Shown here: in pieces, positions 37,341-46,545 of the stretch
Layout of the letters: each line of letters opens with the position of its first letter
How positions within the stretch are numbered: position 1 is the first letter of the stretch
Assembly (NCBI GenBank): GCA_902500775.1
Contig: CABVRZ010000013.1
Coordinates: 1 to 64,000 of the forward strand
Direction of reading: 5' to 3'
Length of the DNA: 64,000 bases
Origin: an uncultured Nitrospira sp.
GTDB lineage: Bacteria; Nitrospirota; Nitrospiria; Nitrospirales; Nitrospiraceae
Notes under the pieces: model-generated
Told to the model about the DNA's origin: nothing
Seen by the model: only the letters and a program-made list of their open reading frames with translations
Database searches by the model: none
Position numbers and translations under genes: made by a program

Positions 37341-37673
37341 GTTCTGCAGTTCTCGATCCGTCGTAAAGACGAACACTCGTTCCCCTAGCTGCACGTCGAT
37401 ATCGGTAAAGAGACCGAGGATCTTCGCTCCGGTAATCTCACCAATCTGTTCGCAGAGCTTGTCACGCCCTTGGGCAATCAGGTTCTGTCGCAGGCGCTTG
37501 ACCATTTCGATACCCTCCGTGGTCTTCGCCAGTTGGCGCTCGGCCGGTGTTAAGACACCCTTGAGCCGCACCACGACCAGATCGCGTGCGACCAGCGCAC
37601 GGACTTCGTCAGGGCCACGCCCTAGAAACTCCTGCTCAAACTTAATGATGGCATTACGAATCGAATTTTCCAT
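37329..37673 (-). CDS. DUF2294 family protein, 114 aa
   Basis: The N-terminus MENSIRNAIIKFEQEFLGRGP, the middle VVVRLKGVLTPAERQLAKTTEG and the C-terminus DIDVQLGERVFVFTTDRELQ match the Na-translocating-decarboxylase-linked DUF2294 family of small cytosolic proteins with unknown function. The start is supported by AGGAAG upstream. It is divergent from the dab operon, with 376 bases between them. Partial copies of its 3' end lie at 26109-26185 and 35547-35650. Confidence 0.8.
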   Translation of the reverse strand: MENSIRNAIIKFEQEFLGRGPDEVRALVARDLVVVRLKGVLTPAERQLAKTTEGIEMVKRLRQNLIAQGRDKLCEQIGEITGAKILGLFTDIDVQLGERVFVFTTDRELQNGAR

Positions 37674-37712
37674 GTCTGTATTCTTCCTAATTATAGGTGT
37701 CTGTCCCGTGTA

Positions 37713-37748
37713 GGAACAAGTCCAATCCTAGGTCTTTTGTCTTGTTCC
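37713..37748. promoter_or_regulatory. 8-bp dyad GGAACAAG...CTTGTTCC in the divergent region
   Basis: GGAACAAG at 37713-37720 and CTTGTTCC at 37741-37748 are exact inverted repeats separated by 20 bases. The dyad lies 40 bases upstream of the DUF2294 start and 300 bases upstream of dabB. It may be an operator for one or both, or a terminator-like hairpin on either strand. Confidence 0.4.
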
Positions 37749-37969
37749 GTGAGTGAGTACTGAGCCTTTCGGCCCTGCTGACTGGAGAAGAACGAACTGA
37801 ACGACTATTTCGAGCTTGACGCTATACGGTGCCCCATATTATTGATGATGCCACCTTTTTGTGACAAGGCAGTGTTGCCGCTCTTACAATTCGTACGGAG
37901 AGGCAAAACGGCTTTTGTCGGAGGCCGTAGGGCGACCAGCAGTTCATTTTGAAAGGCCGGTCGCAGTAC

Positions 37970-38017
37970 AAGCCAACCGAACGGGTCTCGACCACGCGTC
38001 GAGCGGGCGGTTGGCTT
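37970..38017 (+). promoter_or_regulatory. terminator-like hairpin in the dab leader (possible attenuator)
   Basis: AAGCCAACCG at 37970-37979 pairs perfectly with CGGTTGGCTT at 38008-38017, and inside it CTCGA (37987-37991) pairs with TCGAG (37999-38003). A T-rich stretch (TCGTATTTT) follows. The hairpin ends 32 bases before the first dab start codon, so a transcript from upstream must pass it. That placement is usual for attenuators or riboswitch expression platforms. A frame continuous with dabB runs through it, so translation is an alternative explanation. Confidence 0.5.
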
Positions 38018-38049
38018 TCGTATTTTATGAGTCCTTTTTAGAGGTAATG

Positions 38050-39750
38050 ATGTCGGCTGTGTTGCTTGTGCCGCTCCTCCCGCTGATTGCCGCGCTGATC
38101 GTGAGTCTCGGCAGCGAGGCCACACGCCAGGCTCGCGCAAAAATCGCCGCCTGGCCGTTCGGCGTGGCCTTCTGCGGCGCCATTGCCACGCTATACGTGG
38201 TAGCCACGGAAGGCCCGATTGAGCTTCGACTCTACGATCCAGGGGCGTCCACCGTATTGGCCGTGCCGATCGGTCTCTACGTCGACCGGCTGAGCACGGT
38301 CATGATGGTGCTGATCTCCGGTATCGGCACGATCATTTACACCTACTCCGTCGAGTATATGTACCAAGATGTGCACGAACGCCGATATCTCGCCTTGATC
38401 GGGCTCACCGTGAGCGTTCTCCTCTGCATGGTATCCAGCGCAAATCTCTTGATGCTATTCATGCTGTGGCAGCTGCTGAGTTACCTCCTCTATCTCCTTG
38501 TCCATAATCATGGCCACCAAGAAACGCTGAAGAGCGCGTTCCGCACCTTCACGCTGTTGCGGGTCGGCGATATTGCCTTCTTGGGCGGGACCGTGCTGGC
38601 ATACTCACTGTACGGCACGCTGGAATTTCCCGATCTGTTTGCCGTCGCCGCCCGATCGACGGCGACCGTGTCCCTGTTCCCCGGTGTTGAGTTCGACGGC
38701 GCGACGGCCGTGACCTTGCTGCTCCTTGTCGGCGGCATGAGCAAGTCGGCTCAATTCCCCCTTCATGGTTGGCTGCCTCGGTATCTCTATGCCCCGACGT
38801 CCGTGACCGCCCTCCTGCATGCCGGCATCATCAATGCGGCAGGTTTTCTCATCAACCGTCTGGCGCCGCTCTTCGGGATGAGCTCGACCACGTTGCACAT
38901 CGCTCTTATCATCGGCACAGTGACGGCCGTCCTCGGCGCCACGATGATGTTGGTGCAAAACGACATCAAGAACATGCTCGGCTTTTCGACGATCGGCCAG
39001 ATGGGGTACATGATCATGGAATGCGGCTTGGGCGCCTTTTCGCTGGCCGTGTTCCATCTGATTGCGCATGGACTCTTCAAGGCTACGGTGTTTTTATACA
39101 GTGGAAATGTCATTCACAAGGCAAGACAAGAACCGCACGTCCCGCATTCTGGACATCAGGCAGAGGAAGAGAGTTACTCACCGCTGACTTGGACGACGGG
39201 ATTTTTCACGACCCTGCTGATTCCCTTGCTGATCTTGCTGGCAACTCACGGGGTGTTACAAATCCCTCTGTTGGAATCCCAAGGTACCGTCATCTTTCTC
39301 TTTTTCATCTGGATCACGTCGTCTCAGGCGATTCTAACGCTGACGCGATTGCGCGCCGTCGCCTCATGGAAGGTCTCCGCCGCCATGCTGGTGACGCTCT
39401 TGTTCATCGTATTCGTCTATCTGTTTGCCGTTGAATCGTTCACGGCATTCCTCTACCCTGACTCGAACGAAGTCGCATCGTACTTCAAGGCCGCCGATCT
39501 CCCCGATTGGCTCTTTGACCTCCTTCTCACGCTCTCGACATCGGTAACGATTGCCGGCTGGATCTATCTCTATATGCGGGCTCATGGCCGGACCGTCTGG
39601 ACGCCACCATGGATCGACGGACTTCGGATTCGGCTCTACGTGCTGTTCGTGAATCGACTCTATGTGGACGCAGTCTTATATCGCGTGGGCCACATCTTGA
39701 CATCCGTCATTCAACGCATGGATAAACGCGCACAAGAACGCTCACTGTGA
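38050..39750 (+). CDS. dabB: DabB-type NuoL-like proton-channel subunit, first copy
   Basis: 566 residues from the ATG at 38050, which follows GAGG; the frame is open upstream to 37861 but without membrane-protein character. About 14-15 membrane helices. The Proton_antipo_M domain has GGMSKSAQFPLHGWLP, a Lys in the helix (MSKSAQFP), HAGIINAAGFLINR, and NDIKNMLGFSTIGQMGYM. DabB is the ion-conducting half of the DAB inorganic-carbon concentrating complex with DabA. The operon also carries a close paralogue and a third NuoM/N-like subunit. FSTIGQMGYM and HGLFKATVF show it is the DabB branch of the NuoL family. Confidence 0.88.
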   Translation: MSAVLLVPLLPLIAALIVSLGSEATRQARAKIAAWPFGVAFCGAIATLYVVATEGPIELRLYDPGASTVLAVPIGLYVDRLSTVMMVLISGIGTIIYTYSVEYMYQDVHERRYLALIGLTVSVLLCMVSSANLLMLFMLWQLLSYLLYLLVHNHGHQETLKSAFRTFTLLRVGDIAFLGGTVLAYSLYGTLEFPDLFAVAARSTATVSLFPGVEFDGATAVTLLLLVGGMSKSAQFPLHGWLPRYLYAPTSVTALLHAGIINAAGFLINRLAPLFGMSSTTLHIALIIGTVTAVLGATMMLVQNDIKNMLGFSTIGQMGYMIMECGLGAFSLAVFHLIAHGLFKATVFLYSGNVIHKARQEPHVPHSGHQAEEESYSPLTWTTGFFTTLLIPLLILLATHGVLQIPLLESQGTVIFLFFIWITSSQAILTLTRLRAVASWKVSAAMLVTLLFIVFVYLFAVESFTAFLYPDSNEVASYFKAADLPDWLFDLLLTLSTSVTIAGWIYLYMRAHGRTVWTPPWIDGLRIRLYVLFVNRLYVDAVLYRVGHILTSVIQRMDKRAQERSL

Positions 39751-39876
39751 CCGATGCCAGCTTGACGAATGTAGAGACCCCGTATTAATGGTTAGCCTTC
39801 CAGCAGCGGCAAGAGAGGTGCTCATTGCCTGACGAAGAGGAAGACGCATAGGCTTGATAACCATCTGGTAGATGAC

Positions 39877-41583
39877 ATGCTCTTGTCGCTGGTTCTTATC
39901 GTCCCCTGTCTCCTCTTGGTCGCCGCCGGCATCGTGATGATCGGCAGGGAGACGCCACGGTTCATCCACGCGAAGTTGGCCGCCTACCCCATCGGCCTGG
40001 CATTCTTAGGCGCCATCGGCACGCTGATCCTCGTCACATCGCAGGGCCCTGTCACCGTTCGATTGTATGATCCGTCCTCCGTCGCATCCTTCATTATTCC
40101 CCTCGGGTTCTACGTCGATCGGCTGAGTGCGGTCATGATGACATTGATCACGGGTGTCAGCACCATCATTTACTGCTACTCAACCCGCTACATGTACCAG
40201 GACCGTCATGCGCGCCGATATCTGGTGCTGATTTGCCTCACCGACTTCGTCTTGATCTGCATGGTCTCGAGTGGAAACCTCATGATGCTGTTTCTTTTTT
40301 GGCAGATCCTGAGCTACCTGCTGTATCTACTTGCCCACAACCACATCCACCCTGCGACGTTGGCTGGCGCGTTCAAGACTTTTACATTGTTGCGGATCGC
40401 CGACACGGCATTTCTGGGCGGCATTGCCCTCGCCTATCAACTCTACGGCACGCTTGAATTCCACGAACTGTTCGCCAGGGCGGCGGCCACTTCCATGACG
40501 CTCTCGATTCTGCCCGGAATAGACGTGAGCGGCACTACCGCTGTGACCTTCTTTCTGTTTATCGGTGCGATGGGGAAATCCGCGCAGTTTCCGTTGCATC
40601 TGTGGCTACCAGGATCACTGTTCGCCCCCACGCCGGTTCACGCCTTGCTGCACGCCGGCATCATCAATGCGGGAGGCTTTCTCATCAACCGTCTCGCCCC
40701 GCTCTTTGGACTGAGCTCAACTACCCTACACATCGCCTTCGTCATCGGCACACTGACGGCCGTTCTCGGCGCCACGATGATGCTGGCGCAAAACGACATC
40801 AAGAAGACGCTCGGCTTCTCGACGATCGGCCAAATGGGCTACATGATCATGGAATGCGGCTTAGGCGCCTTTTCGCTGGCCGTGTTCCATCTGATTGCGC
40901 ATGGACTCTTCAAGGCCACGGTGTTCCTCAACTGTGGGAATGTCATCCATAAGGCGCGACAGGAGCCGCACGTCCCCCATACGAACCATGAGGATGAGGA
41001 GGCAGGATTCTCCCGCCTGACCTGGTCAACCGGGTTTGTGACGACCCTGTTTATTCCGCTGTTGATCCTGCTGATCACGCATGGCGTGCTGCGCATTCCA
41101 TTGCTAGAATCTCAAGGAACCGTTATCATTCTCTTTTTTATCTGGATCACGTCGTCCCAGGCGATCCTGACGCTGACGCGATTGCGCGCCGTCGCCTCGT
41201 GGAAGGTCTCCACTGCCATGCTGTTGACACTCCTCTTCACCGTGTTCGTCTATCTGTTCGCCGTTGAGTCCTTCACCGCATTCCTCTACCCGGACCCGAA
41301 CGAAGTGACGTCGTATTTCAAGGCCGCCCATCTCCCGGACTGGCTTTTTGACGTTATCGTCGTGATGGCCTCGCTCATGACAATCTTCGGCTGGACCTAT
41401 CTTTATCTGCGTGCCCACGGTCGGAGCATCTGGATACCGACCTGGATTGAGAACCTGCGAATTCGACTGTATACGGTATTCCTGAATCGGCTGTATGCCG
41501 ATGAACTCTATCAACTGATCGGTTCGACGACCACGCACCTGGTTCACCGAATCGACAAGCTGGAACGCGGGTGGTCCCGATGA
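39877..41583 (+). CDS. dabB: DabB-type NuoL-like subunit, second copy
   Basis: 568 residues, colinear with the preceding gene over its whole length. Conserved segments include GAMGKSAQFPLHLWLPG, HAGIINAGGFLINR and NDIKKTLGFSTIGQMGYM. Some segments are almost identical in DNA to the first copy, especially 40835-40925 against 39001-39090. It is separated by 126 bases from the first copy and overlaps the next gene by 4 bases (ATGA). Two adjacent DabB copies suggest two different complexes, or a hetero-assembly on one DabA. Confidence 0.88.
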   Translation: MLLSLVLIVPCLLLVAAGIVMIGRETPRFIHAKLAAYPIGLAFLGAIGTLILVTSQGPVTVRLYDPSSVASFIIPLGFYVDRLSAVMMTLITGVSTIIYCYSTRYMYQDRHARRYLVLICLTDFVLICMVSSGNLMMLFLFWQILSYLLYLLAHNHIHPATLAGAFKTFTLLRIADTAFLGGIALAYQLYGTLEFHELFARAAATSMTLSILPGIDVSGTTAVTFFLFIGAMGKSAQFPLHLWLPGSLFAPTPVHALLHAGIINAGGFLINRLAPLFGLSSTTLHIAFVIGTLTAVLGATMMLAQNDIKKTLGFSTIGQMGYMIMECGLGAFSLAVFHLIAHGLFKATVFLNCGNVIHKARQEPHVPHTNHEDEEAGFSRLTWSTGFVTTLFIPLLILLITHGVLRIPLLESQGTVIILFFIWITSSQAILTLTRLRAVASWKVSTAMLLTLLFTVFVYLFAVESFTAFLYPDPNEVTSYFKAAHLPDWLFDVIVVMASLMTIFGWTYLYLRAHGRSIWIPTWIENLRIRLYTVFLNRLYADELYQLIGSTTTHLVHRIDKLERGWSR

Positions 41584-42893
41584 TCGACCTATTCATACCC
41601 TGGCTGTTCGTCGGCATGCCGTTCGCGGGTGCACTCATCTGTTTGGCTGTGTGGTCCGATCCCTACCGCGTGAAGATGATGGCAATCATCTGTTCCATCA
41701 TCAACTTCGTGTCGATCGTCGCAGCAGCCAGCCTGATTCCGATTGCAACGACGTCTGACGGTCTCTTACCGCTCTATGTGCTGCCGATCGCCGCCGTGGT
41801 GTCCATAATAGGCCAGCCGGTTCATGAACAGCATCGGCTCTCCTGGACCATGATCTTGGTCTTTCTCGGGTTGGGGATGGGTGTGCTCACCACCGGGAAT
41901 TCGTTCGGCGCGTTGTGTCTGATCGCGCTCATGCTGATCATCATGTTCCTCCTGTACCGTCATCACACGACGCTCTGGCCCATTTCCTGGCGGGGTATCG
42001 GTTCCTTCGCCGTTGGTGTCGTCGGCGCAAGCCTGTCTCTTGTGGCGGAACCACCCATCGCGTCGGTGGCCTCCTTGGCGACCTATGCCGTGCTGTTGCC
42101 GCTCATGCCCCTTCATGACGGATATCTCACGGCGCTGACCAGGCTGCCGGGAAGCTTACCGCCGTTCATCGTGGTGCTGCTGCCGGTGCTCGGCCTTCAC
42201 GGATTGGCGACCGTCATGCCGACGATGCCGAATGAATTCGTGGGGATCGTCAGCTTCATGGCCTTGCTGAGTTCGCTGTACGGCGCGATCAAGGCGTTGG
42301 CTCAGTCACGTGTCCGGCTGTTGCTCGGCTATGGCAGTGTCTCGTTTTTTTCGATCCTCTGGTGGTTTGTGGCCGGGGCTCACCAGGCGACACCGCGCGC
42401 GGCGGTGTTGGCCGGAGCCGTCGGCCTCGCGATCGGCGGACTCTTGGTTGCCTGGCAGGTGATTCGCACGAGATACGGCGACGATGTGGATCCGCAGGCC
42501 ATCAGTGGCCTGGCAGCGGCCATGCCGAAATATGCGGTCCTTTTTTCCCTGTTGGGCCTTGCGGCGATGGGACTCCCGCCTTTCGGAGTGTTCGCGGGAT
42601 TCATGGGACTGCTGCTGACCACACCACCCGCGTCGACCATCGGCCTGTTCATCGCGCTCACGGCGTGGCTTGCCGCTTCGTGGTATATCATGCAGATGGT
42701 GCAACAGTTGCTCTTCGGCACGCGCCGACCGGATTTGCGCTATGCCGATCTCCGACATCCTGAATTTACGTCGCTATTGATCGTGGTGCTCACCTTGCTG
42801 GTGCTAGGATTGGCGCCGACCAGCTTGTATGCCCCGGATCAGGCGGCACCGACGACCACCGTTTTGGAGCGATCACTCGCATGGACCCGCTGA
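41580..42893 (+). CDS. NuoM/NuoN-like proton-conducting membrane subunit
   Basis: 437 residues, about 12-14 membrane helices. It has antiporter-type signatures in weaker form: LMPLHDGYLTALTRLPG, LAQSRVRLLLGYGSVSF and GLPPFGVFAGFMGLL. It is shorter and more divergent than the two DabB proteins and lacks the Lys-Ser-Ala-Gln segment of NuoL. The ATG at 41580 overlaps the preceding TGA; the gene overlaps dabA by 13 bases. Such an extra subunit is not part of the two-gene DAB systems and could add an ion path to the complex. Confidence 0.85.
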   Translation: MIDLFIPWLFVGMPFAGALICLAVWSDPYRVKMMAIICSIINFVSIVAAASLIPIATTSDGLLPLYVLPIAAVVSIIGQPVHEQHRLSWTMILVFLGLGMGVLTTGNSFGALCLIALMLIIMFLLYRHHTTLWPISWRGIGSFAVGVVGASLSLVAEPPIASVASLATYAVLLPLMPLHDGYLTALTRLPGSLPPFIVVLLPVLGLHGLATVMPTMPNEFVGIVSFMALLSSLYGAIKALAQSRVRLLLGYGSVSFFSILWWFVAGAHQATPRAAVLAGAVGLAIGGLLVAWQVIRTRYGDDVDPQAISGLAAAMPKYAVLFSLLGLAAMGLPPFGVFAGFMGLLLTTPPASTIGLFIALTAWLAASWYIMQMVQQLLFGTRRPDLRYADLRHPEFTSLLIVVLTLLVLGLAPTSLYAPDQAAPTTTVLERSLAWTR

Positions 42894-45800
42894 CGCACGA
42901 GACCGATATTGAATCCAGTCGAATGGAATTGCGCGGGATCGTCCGCCTTGCAGGGGAAGTCATTGCGCAGTACTGGCCGATGCGGACCTTCGTCCACCAT
43001 AATCCCTTGCACAGTATCGAATATTTGCCCTTCGAAGAAGCCGTCAAGCGTGGAAAGCAGTTCATGGGGGGTAACGGCTATCTACCCAGCCATCTGTATC
43101 GAGCCTATCTCCAGACTGATCGAATTCGCTTAACTCACATCGAGGATGCGCTGAAACCGCGAATCATCGACAAACACGTGCCGATTGGACCGCATACCGT
43201 CTCGCATGGCTCGGTCTTGCGCGCCTGCTTGGTTGATGGTTTGTGTGCTCCAGCCCTAGAACCGCTCGACCATCAGCTTGAAGATCCCGACAAATCGTTG
43301 ATCGACGCACTCACCTCCAAACTGGAACCGGTCTTTCTGCCTTTTTCATTGGAGGATCGCGTCCGTAAAGTTGTGGATGAGAACCAGGCTGCCCTGTGCC
43401 GATGGCTCACGCTGTCGCACTGGTGCGACGATACGCTCGGCACACAGATCGTCCAGCAGATCAACGAGCAGATGATCAAATGGTGCGGCGCGTTCCTGGA
43501 CGAAGGTCACGCCACCTGGGTGATGCCGGGACGTGAAAAAGGCCTGTACGAAGCCTGGCGGGCGATGGCCTCCCACGAATGGTCCCCCTGTGGGATCAAG
43601 AAGAGTGGCAAGAAGATTGCGCAACTGCCGGACTATCCCGAAGATGCGCTCCGCGAGAGTTTGGACGCGCTAGGGATTCCCTCCGAGCTGCTACAAGATT
43701 ACCTGTCGTTGCAATTGACGGCACTGCCCGGCTGGGCCGGATTCATCAAGTGGCGCGGAGAGGAACGTGAGTATTCCTGGCAGCAAGCTCATCCGGTCGG
43801 CCTGGTTAAGTTTTTGGCGATTCGTCTCTGGTACGCACGTGAATTGGTTCAACAGGCGTGCAAAGACCATCTTGGCATCGACGGACGCTACGAGGCCGTG
43901 ACGGCTTACATGCGCGACTATCCTGAAGAGTATTATCTCCGACGGCAGCGGGCAGCCGGGCGATTGCCCGCCCTCTATGCTGAAGAAGTCGATCGACTCT
44001 CGCATCGAAAAGGACAAAGCTGGAATAATGTCCTCACCCGGTACCGTACCGACGTCATTCCTCGGCTGCAAGCAGCCGTTCGCCGTGGGGCCGCACGCCG
44101 ATTGCTCGCCTTGGCCCATTCATTGACCATCGACGCACAGGCCCTTCTTGAAAGCTCCCCTGCGGACCTGAAGCACGTCATCGACTGGATGGAAGCGTTC
44201 CCCGAATCGGATCATGGCCCGGTCTGGCTCACGGCTCTAGAGGCAGGTTACCAGGAACAATTGCTGACGACCTTGCGAGCGCGTCACGTGGAATCCGTTC
44301 CCTCTGAGACAACGCGTCCGTACTCTCAGTCTGTCTACTGTATCGATGTGCGATCCGAACCGTTCCGTCGCCATCTGGAATCGGTCGGCCCGCATGAGAC
44401 CTATGGCTTCGCCGGATTTTTTGCCGCCTTTATCCGCTATCGGGCCTGGGGAAAGGAACATGATACGGAACAGTTCCCCGCAATCATGCGAGCAAAGAAT
44501 GAGGTGCGGGAAATCCCGCGCAGCTATCTCGATCATAAGGTCTCGCTGCACGCGGCTCGAGCCAAGTGGGTGCAGGCAGGGCATACGCTCTTGCATGATC
44601 TGAAAGAAAATGTGGTCACCCCCTATGTCATGGTGGAATCACTAGGCTGGTTTTACGGGCTGCCGATTTTCGGCAAAACATTGATCCCGACGCTCTATCA
44701 CCGCTGGACCGCCTGGTTGCGACGCCTGTTCGTTCCGTCACTGGCCACCACGCTGACAATCGACAAATTGGCGCCGGGTGAAACCGACGAGATGCTCGCT
44801 GCGGAACAGCACACCGTGATCAGAGAAGCCTTGCATGAACACTTTGGACTTCGCAGCTCCCGTATCACGCCGTCCTTTACTGAAGGGTTACGTCAGCGCG
44901 CGTTGACCGTGGAGGGCGACTCAGAACCGCCGATCACGGCTGAAGAAATCGAGCGGGTCGGACTCACGCCGGAAGCCATCACCACGTTTATTGAGACCCT
45001 GCGACGGCAATACGATCTGACGGCGCGGTCCGCATCACGCCATAAAGAACGGCTGACCAGAACCGGGTTCACGGTAGAAGAGCAAGCCCTGACCGTCGAC
45101 ACTGCGCTTCGCATGATGGGGCTGACGAAGAATTTCGCACGGCTCGTTCTTTTCTGCGCCCACGGGAGTACGTCGGACAACAATCCCTATGAGTCCGCTC
45201 TTGATTGCGGGGCCTGTGGCGGCAATGAGGGCAAACCCAATGCGCGTACGCTCGCGATGATGGCGAACAATCCCACCGTTCGCAAGCGACTGGCCAAACT
45301 ACGGATCGACATCCCATCCGATACACATTTCTTGGCCGGACAGATGGATACAACGACCGACGCCGTGCAGCTCTTCGACTTAGAAGACGTGCCGCCGACC
45401 CACCGAGTCGATCTGCTTCGACTTCAGAAAGACCTCAAAGACGCATCCAGGCTGACAAGCCAGGAACGCTGTGCACGCTTTCCTGATATTCAGCAGGCGC
45501 TCTCGGAGACGAGAGCCGAAGCGCACGTCCGTAGACGGAGCGTCGACTGGAGCCAAGTCAGGCCGGAGTGGGGCCTGTCGAACAATACGTCGTTCTTGAT
45601 CGGGCGACGGGAACTGACGAAAGGGTTGGATCTGGAGGGACGTGTCTTTCTACACTCATACAATTATCGCGAAGATCCGAGCAATCGACTGCTCGAAGTG
45701 TTGCTCACGGCCCCACAGGTCGTGGCGCAGTGGATCAACATGGAACACTATTTCTCCGCCGTCGACAACGACGTGTACGGCAGCGGAAGCAAGATCTACC

Positions 45801-46099
45801 ACAATGTCGTCGGTCGGCTCGGTATCATGTCCGGCCCCTGGAGCGATCTCCGGCTTGGACTGGCCCGACAAACCGTCATGAACAGCGAGGCGCCCTACCA
45901 TGAGCCGATGCGGTTGCTGACCATCGTAGAGACGCCTCGTGCCCGGATCGAGAAATTGATTGCGCGGCATGAGGTTTTACAGCACTTCTATCATAACCAG
46001 TGGGTTCATCTTGTCGCGCTCGATCCTGAAAACGGGGGCTGGTATCGATATCATCCGAATGGAGTATGGAGCGTCATAGAGCCGTCGTCGCAGCCGTGA
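42881..46099 (+). CDS. dabA: DabA, inorganic carbon-concentrating zinc protein (DUF2309)
   Basis: 1072 residues. The zinc and catalytic set of beta-carbonic-anhydrase-like DabA is visible: Cys487-x-Asp489-x-Arg (YCIDVRSE), His761 (FCAHGS) and Cys776 (LDCGACGG). The His-to-Cys spacing of 15 is that of the studied DabA of Halothiobacillus. VHHNPLHSIEYLPFEEAVKR near the N-terminus is a family hallmark. DabA converts CO2 to bicarbonate at the inner face of the membrane, driven by the ion gradient through DabB. It overlaps the preceding membrane gene by 13 bases, confirming one operon. Confidence 0.94.
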   Translation: MDPLTHETDIESSRMELRGIVRLAGEVIAQYWPMRTFVHHNPLHSIEYLPFEEAVKRGKQFMGGNGYLPSHLYRAYLQTDRIRLTHIEDALKPRIIDKHVPIGPHTVSHGSVLRACLVDGLCAPALEPLDHQLEDPDKSLIDALTSKLEPVFLPFSLEDRVRKVVDENQAALCRWLTLSHWCDDTLGTQIVQQINEQMIKWCGAFLDEGHATWVMPGREKGLYEAWRAMASHEWSPCGIKKSGKKIAQLPDYPEDALRESLDALGIPSELLQDYLSLQLTALPGWAGFIKWRGEEREYSWQQAHPVGLVKFLAIRLWYARELVQQACKDHLGIDGRYEAVTAYMRDYPEEYYLRRQRAAGRLPALYAEEVDRLSHRKGQSWNNVLTRYRTDVIPRLQAAVRRGAARRLLALAHSLTIDAQALLESSPADLKHVIDWMEAFPESDHGPVWLTALEAGYQEQLLTTLRARHVESVPSETTRPYSQSVYCIDVRSEPFRRHLESVGPHETYGFAGFFAAFIRYRAWGKEHDTEQFPAIMRAKNEVREIPRSYLDHKVSLHAARAKWVQAGHTLLHDLKENVVTPYVMVESLGWFYGLPIFGKTLIPTLYHRWTAWLRRLFVPSLATTLTIDKLAPGETDEMLAAEQHTVIREALHEHFGLRSSRITPSFTEGLRQRALTVEGDSEPPITAEEIERVGLTPEAITTFIETLRRQYDLTARSASRHKERLTRTGFTVEEQALTVDTALRMMGLTKNFARLVLFCAHGSTSDNNPYESALDCGACGGNEGKPNARTLAMMANNPTVRKRLAKLRIDIPSDTHFLAGQMDTTTDAVQLFDLEDVPPTHRVDLLRLQKDLKDASRLTSQERCARFPDIQQALSETRAEAHVRRRSVDWSQVRPEWGLSNNTSFLIGRRELTKGLDLEGRVFLHSYNYREDPSNRLLEVLLTAPQVVAQWINMEHYFSAVDNDVYGSGSKIYHNVVGRLGIMSGPWSDLRLGLARQTVMNSEAPYHEPMRLLTIVETPRARIEKLIARHEVLQHFYHNQWVHLVALDPENGGWYRYHPNGVWSVIEPSSQP

Positions 46100-46139
46100 C
46101 AGACCTGCACAGACTACACGTGAAGAAAGGAGTGCGCTG

Positions 46140-46478
46140 ATGGGACTGAGCTTGCATCCGATGAAAGAAATTCGAGTGATCATCGCGGGAGAACACCGCT
46201 CCTTCGTTACCGATCTACTGGATCGAGTCAAAGCGTCCGGCTACACGATTATCGGCAATATCTCCGGAAAGGGTCACCACGGTGTCCGCGAGGCCCACTT
46301 TATGTTCAGCGAGCAGGAAAGCCTCGAAATGATTCTCACGGTCGTGCCGGAAGACAAAGTCGAGCCGATTCTCGCCGGACTGCGGCCACTGTTCGAGCGC
46401 CATTCCGGCTTTATGTATGTCGCGGATGTGGCTGTCGGCCGACAAGAATACTTTGGGAAGAAGGGCGGCAAATCATGA
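46140..46478 (+). CDS. PII-like signal protein of the dab operon
   Basis: 112 residues with PII-type fold: strands MKEIRVIIAGEH and DKVEPILAGLRPLF, a loop NISGKGHHGVREAHF with the glycine-rich ligand motif, and a C-terminal strand FMYVADVAVGRQEYF. Related PII-like proteins accompany bicarbonate transporters and carboxysomes and bind adenine nucleotides or bicarbonate. It starts 40 bases after dabA, with AGGAG upstream. It could report energy or bicarbonate state to the Dab complex; no Tyr uridylylation site was seen. Confidence 0.85.
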   Translation: MGLSLHPMKEIRVIIAGEHRSFVTDLLDRVKASGYTIIGNISGKGHHGVREAHFMFSEQESLEMILTVVPEDKVEPILAGLRPLFERHSGFMYVADVAVGRQEYFGKKGGKS

Positions 46479-46520
46479 TAACGGGCACGTGTGTGGACAC
46501 AAAAGCATCATCCCAGACCT

Positions 46521-46545
46521 AGCATTGTCACCTCGTAACAATGCT
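46521..46545 (+). terminator. probable terminator of the dab operon
   Basis: AGCATTGT (46521-46528) pairs with ACAATGCT (46538-46545), an 8-bp stem with a 9-base loop. It is followed by GTCTCGTTCT, which is only weakly T-rich. It lies 43 bases after the PII-like stop codon and before the convergent regulator genes. Confidence 0.45.

Noticed and set aside
37868-37882. Possible -24/-12 promoter GGCAGTGTTGCCGC before the dab operon
   Set aside because: Only GG, CA and GC fit; the -12 element has CC instead of TT, so the match is too weak to list as a feature.
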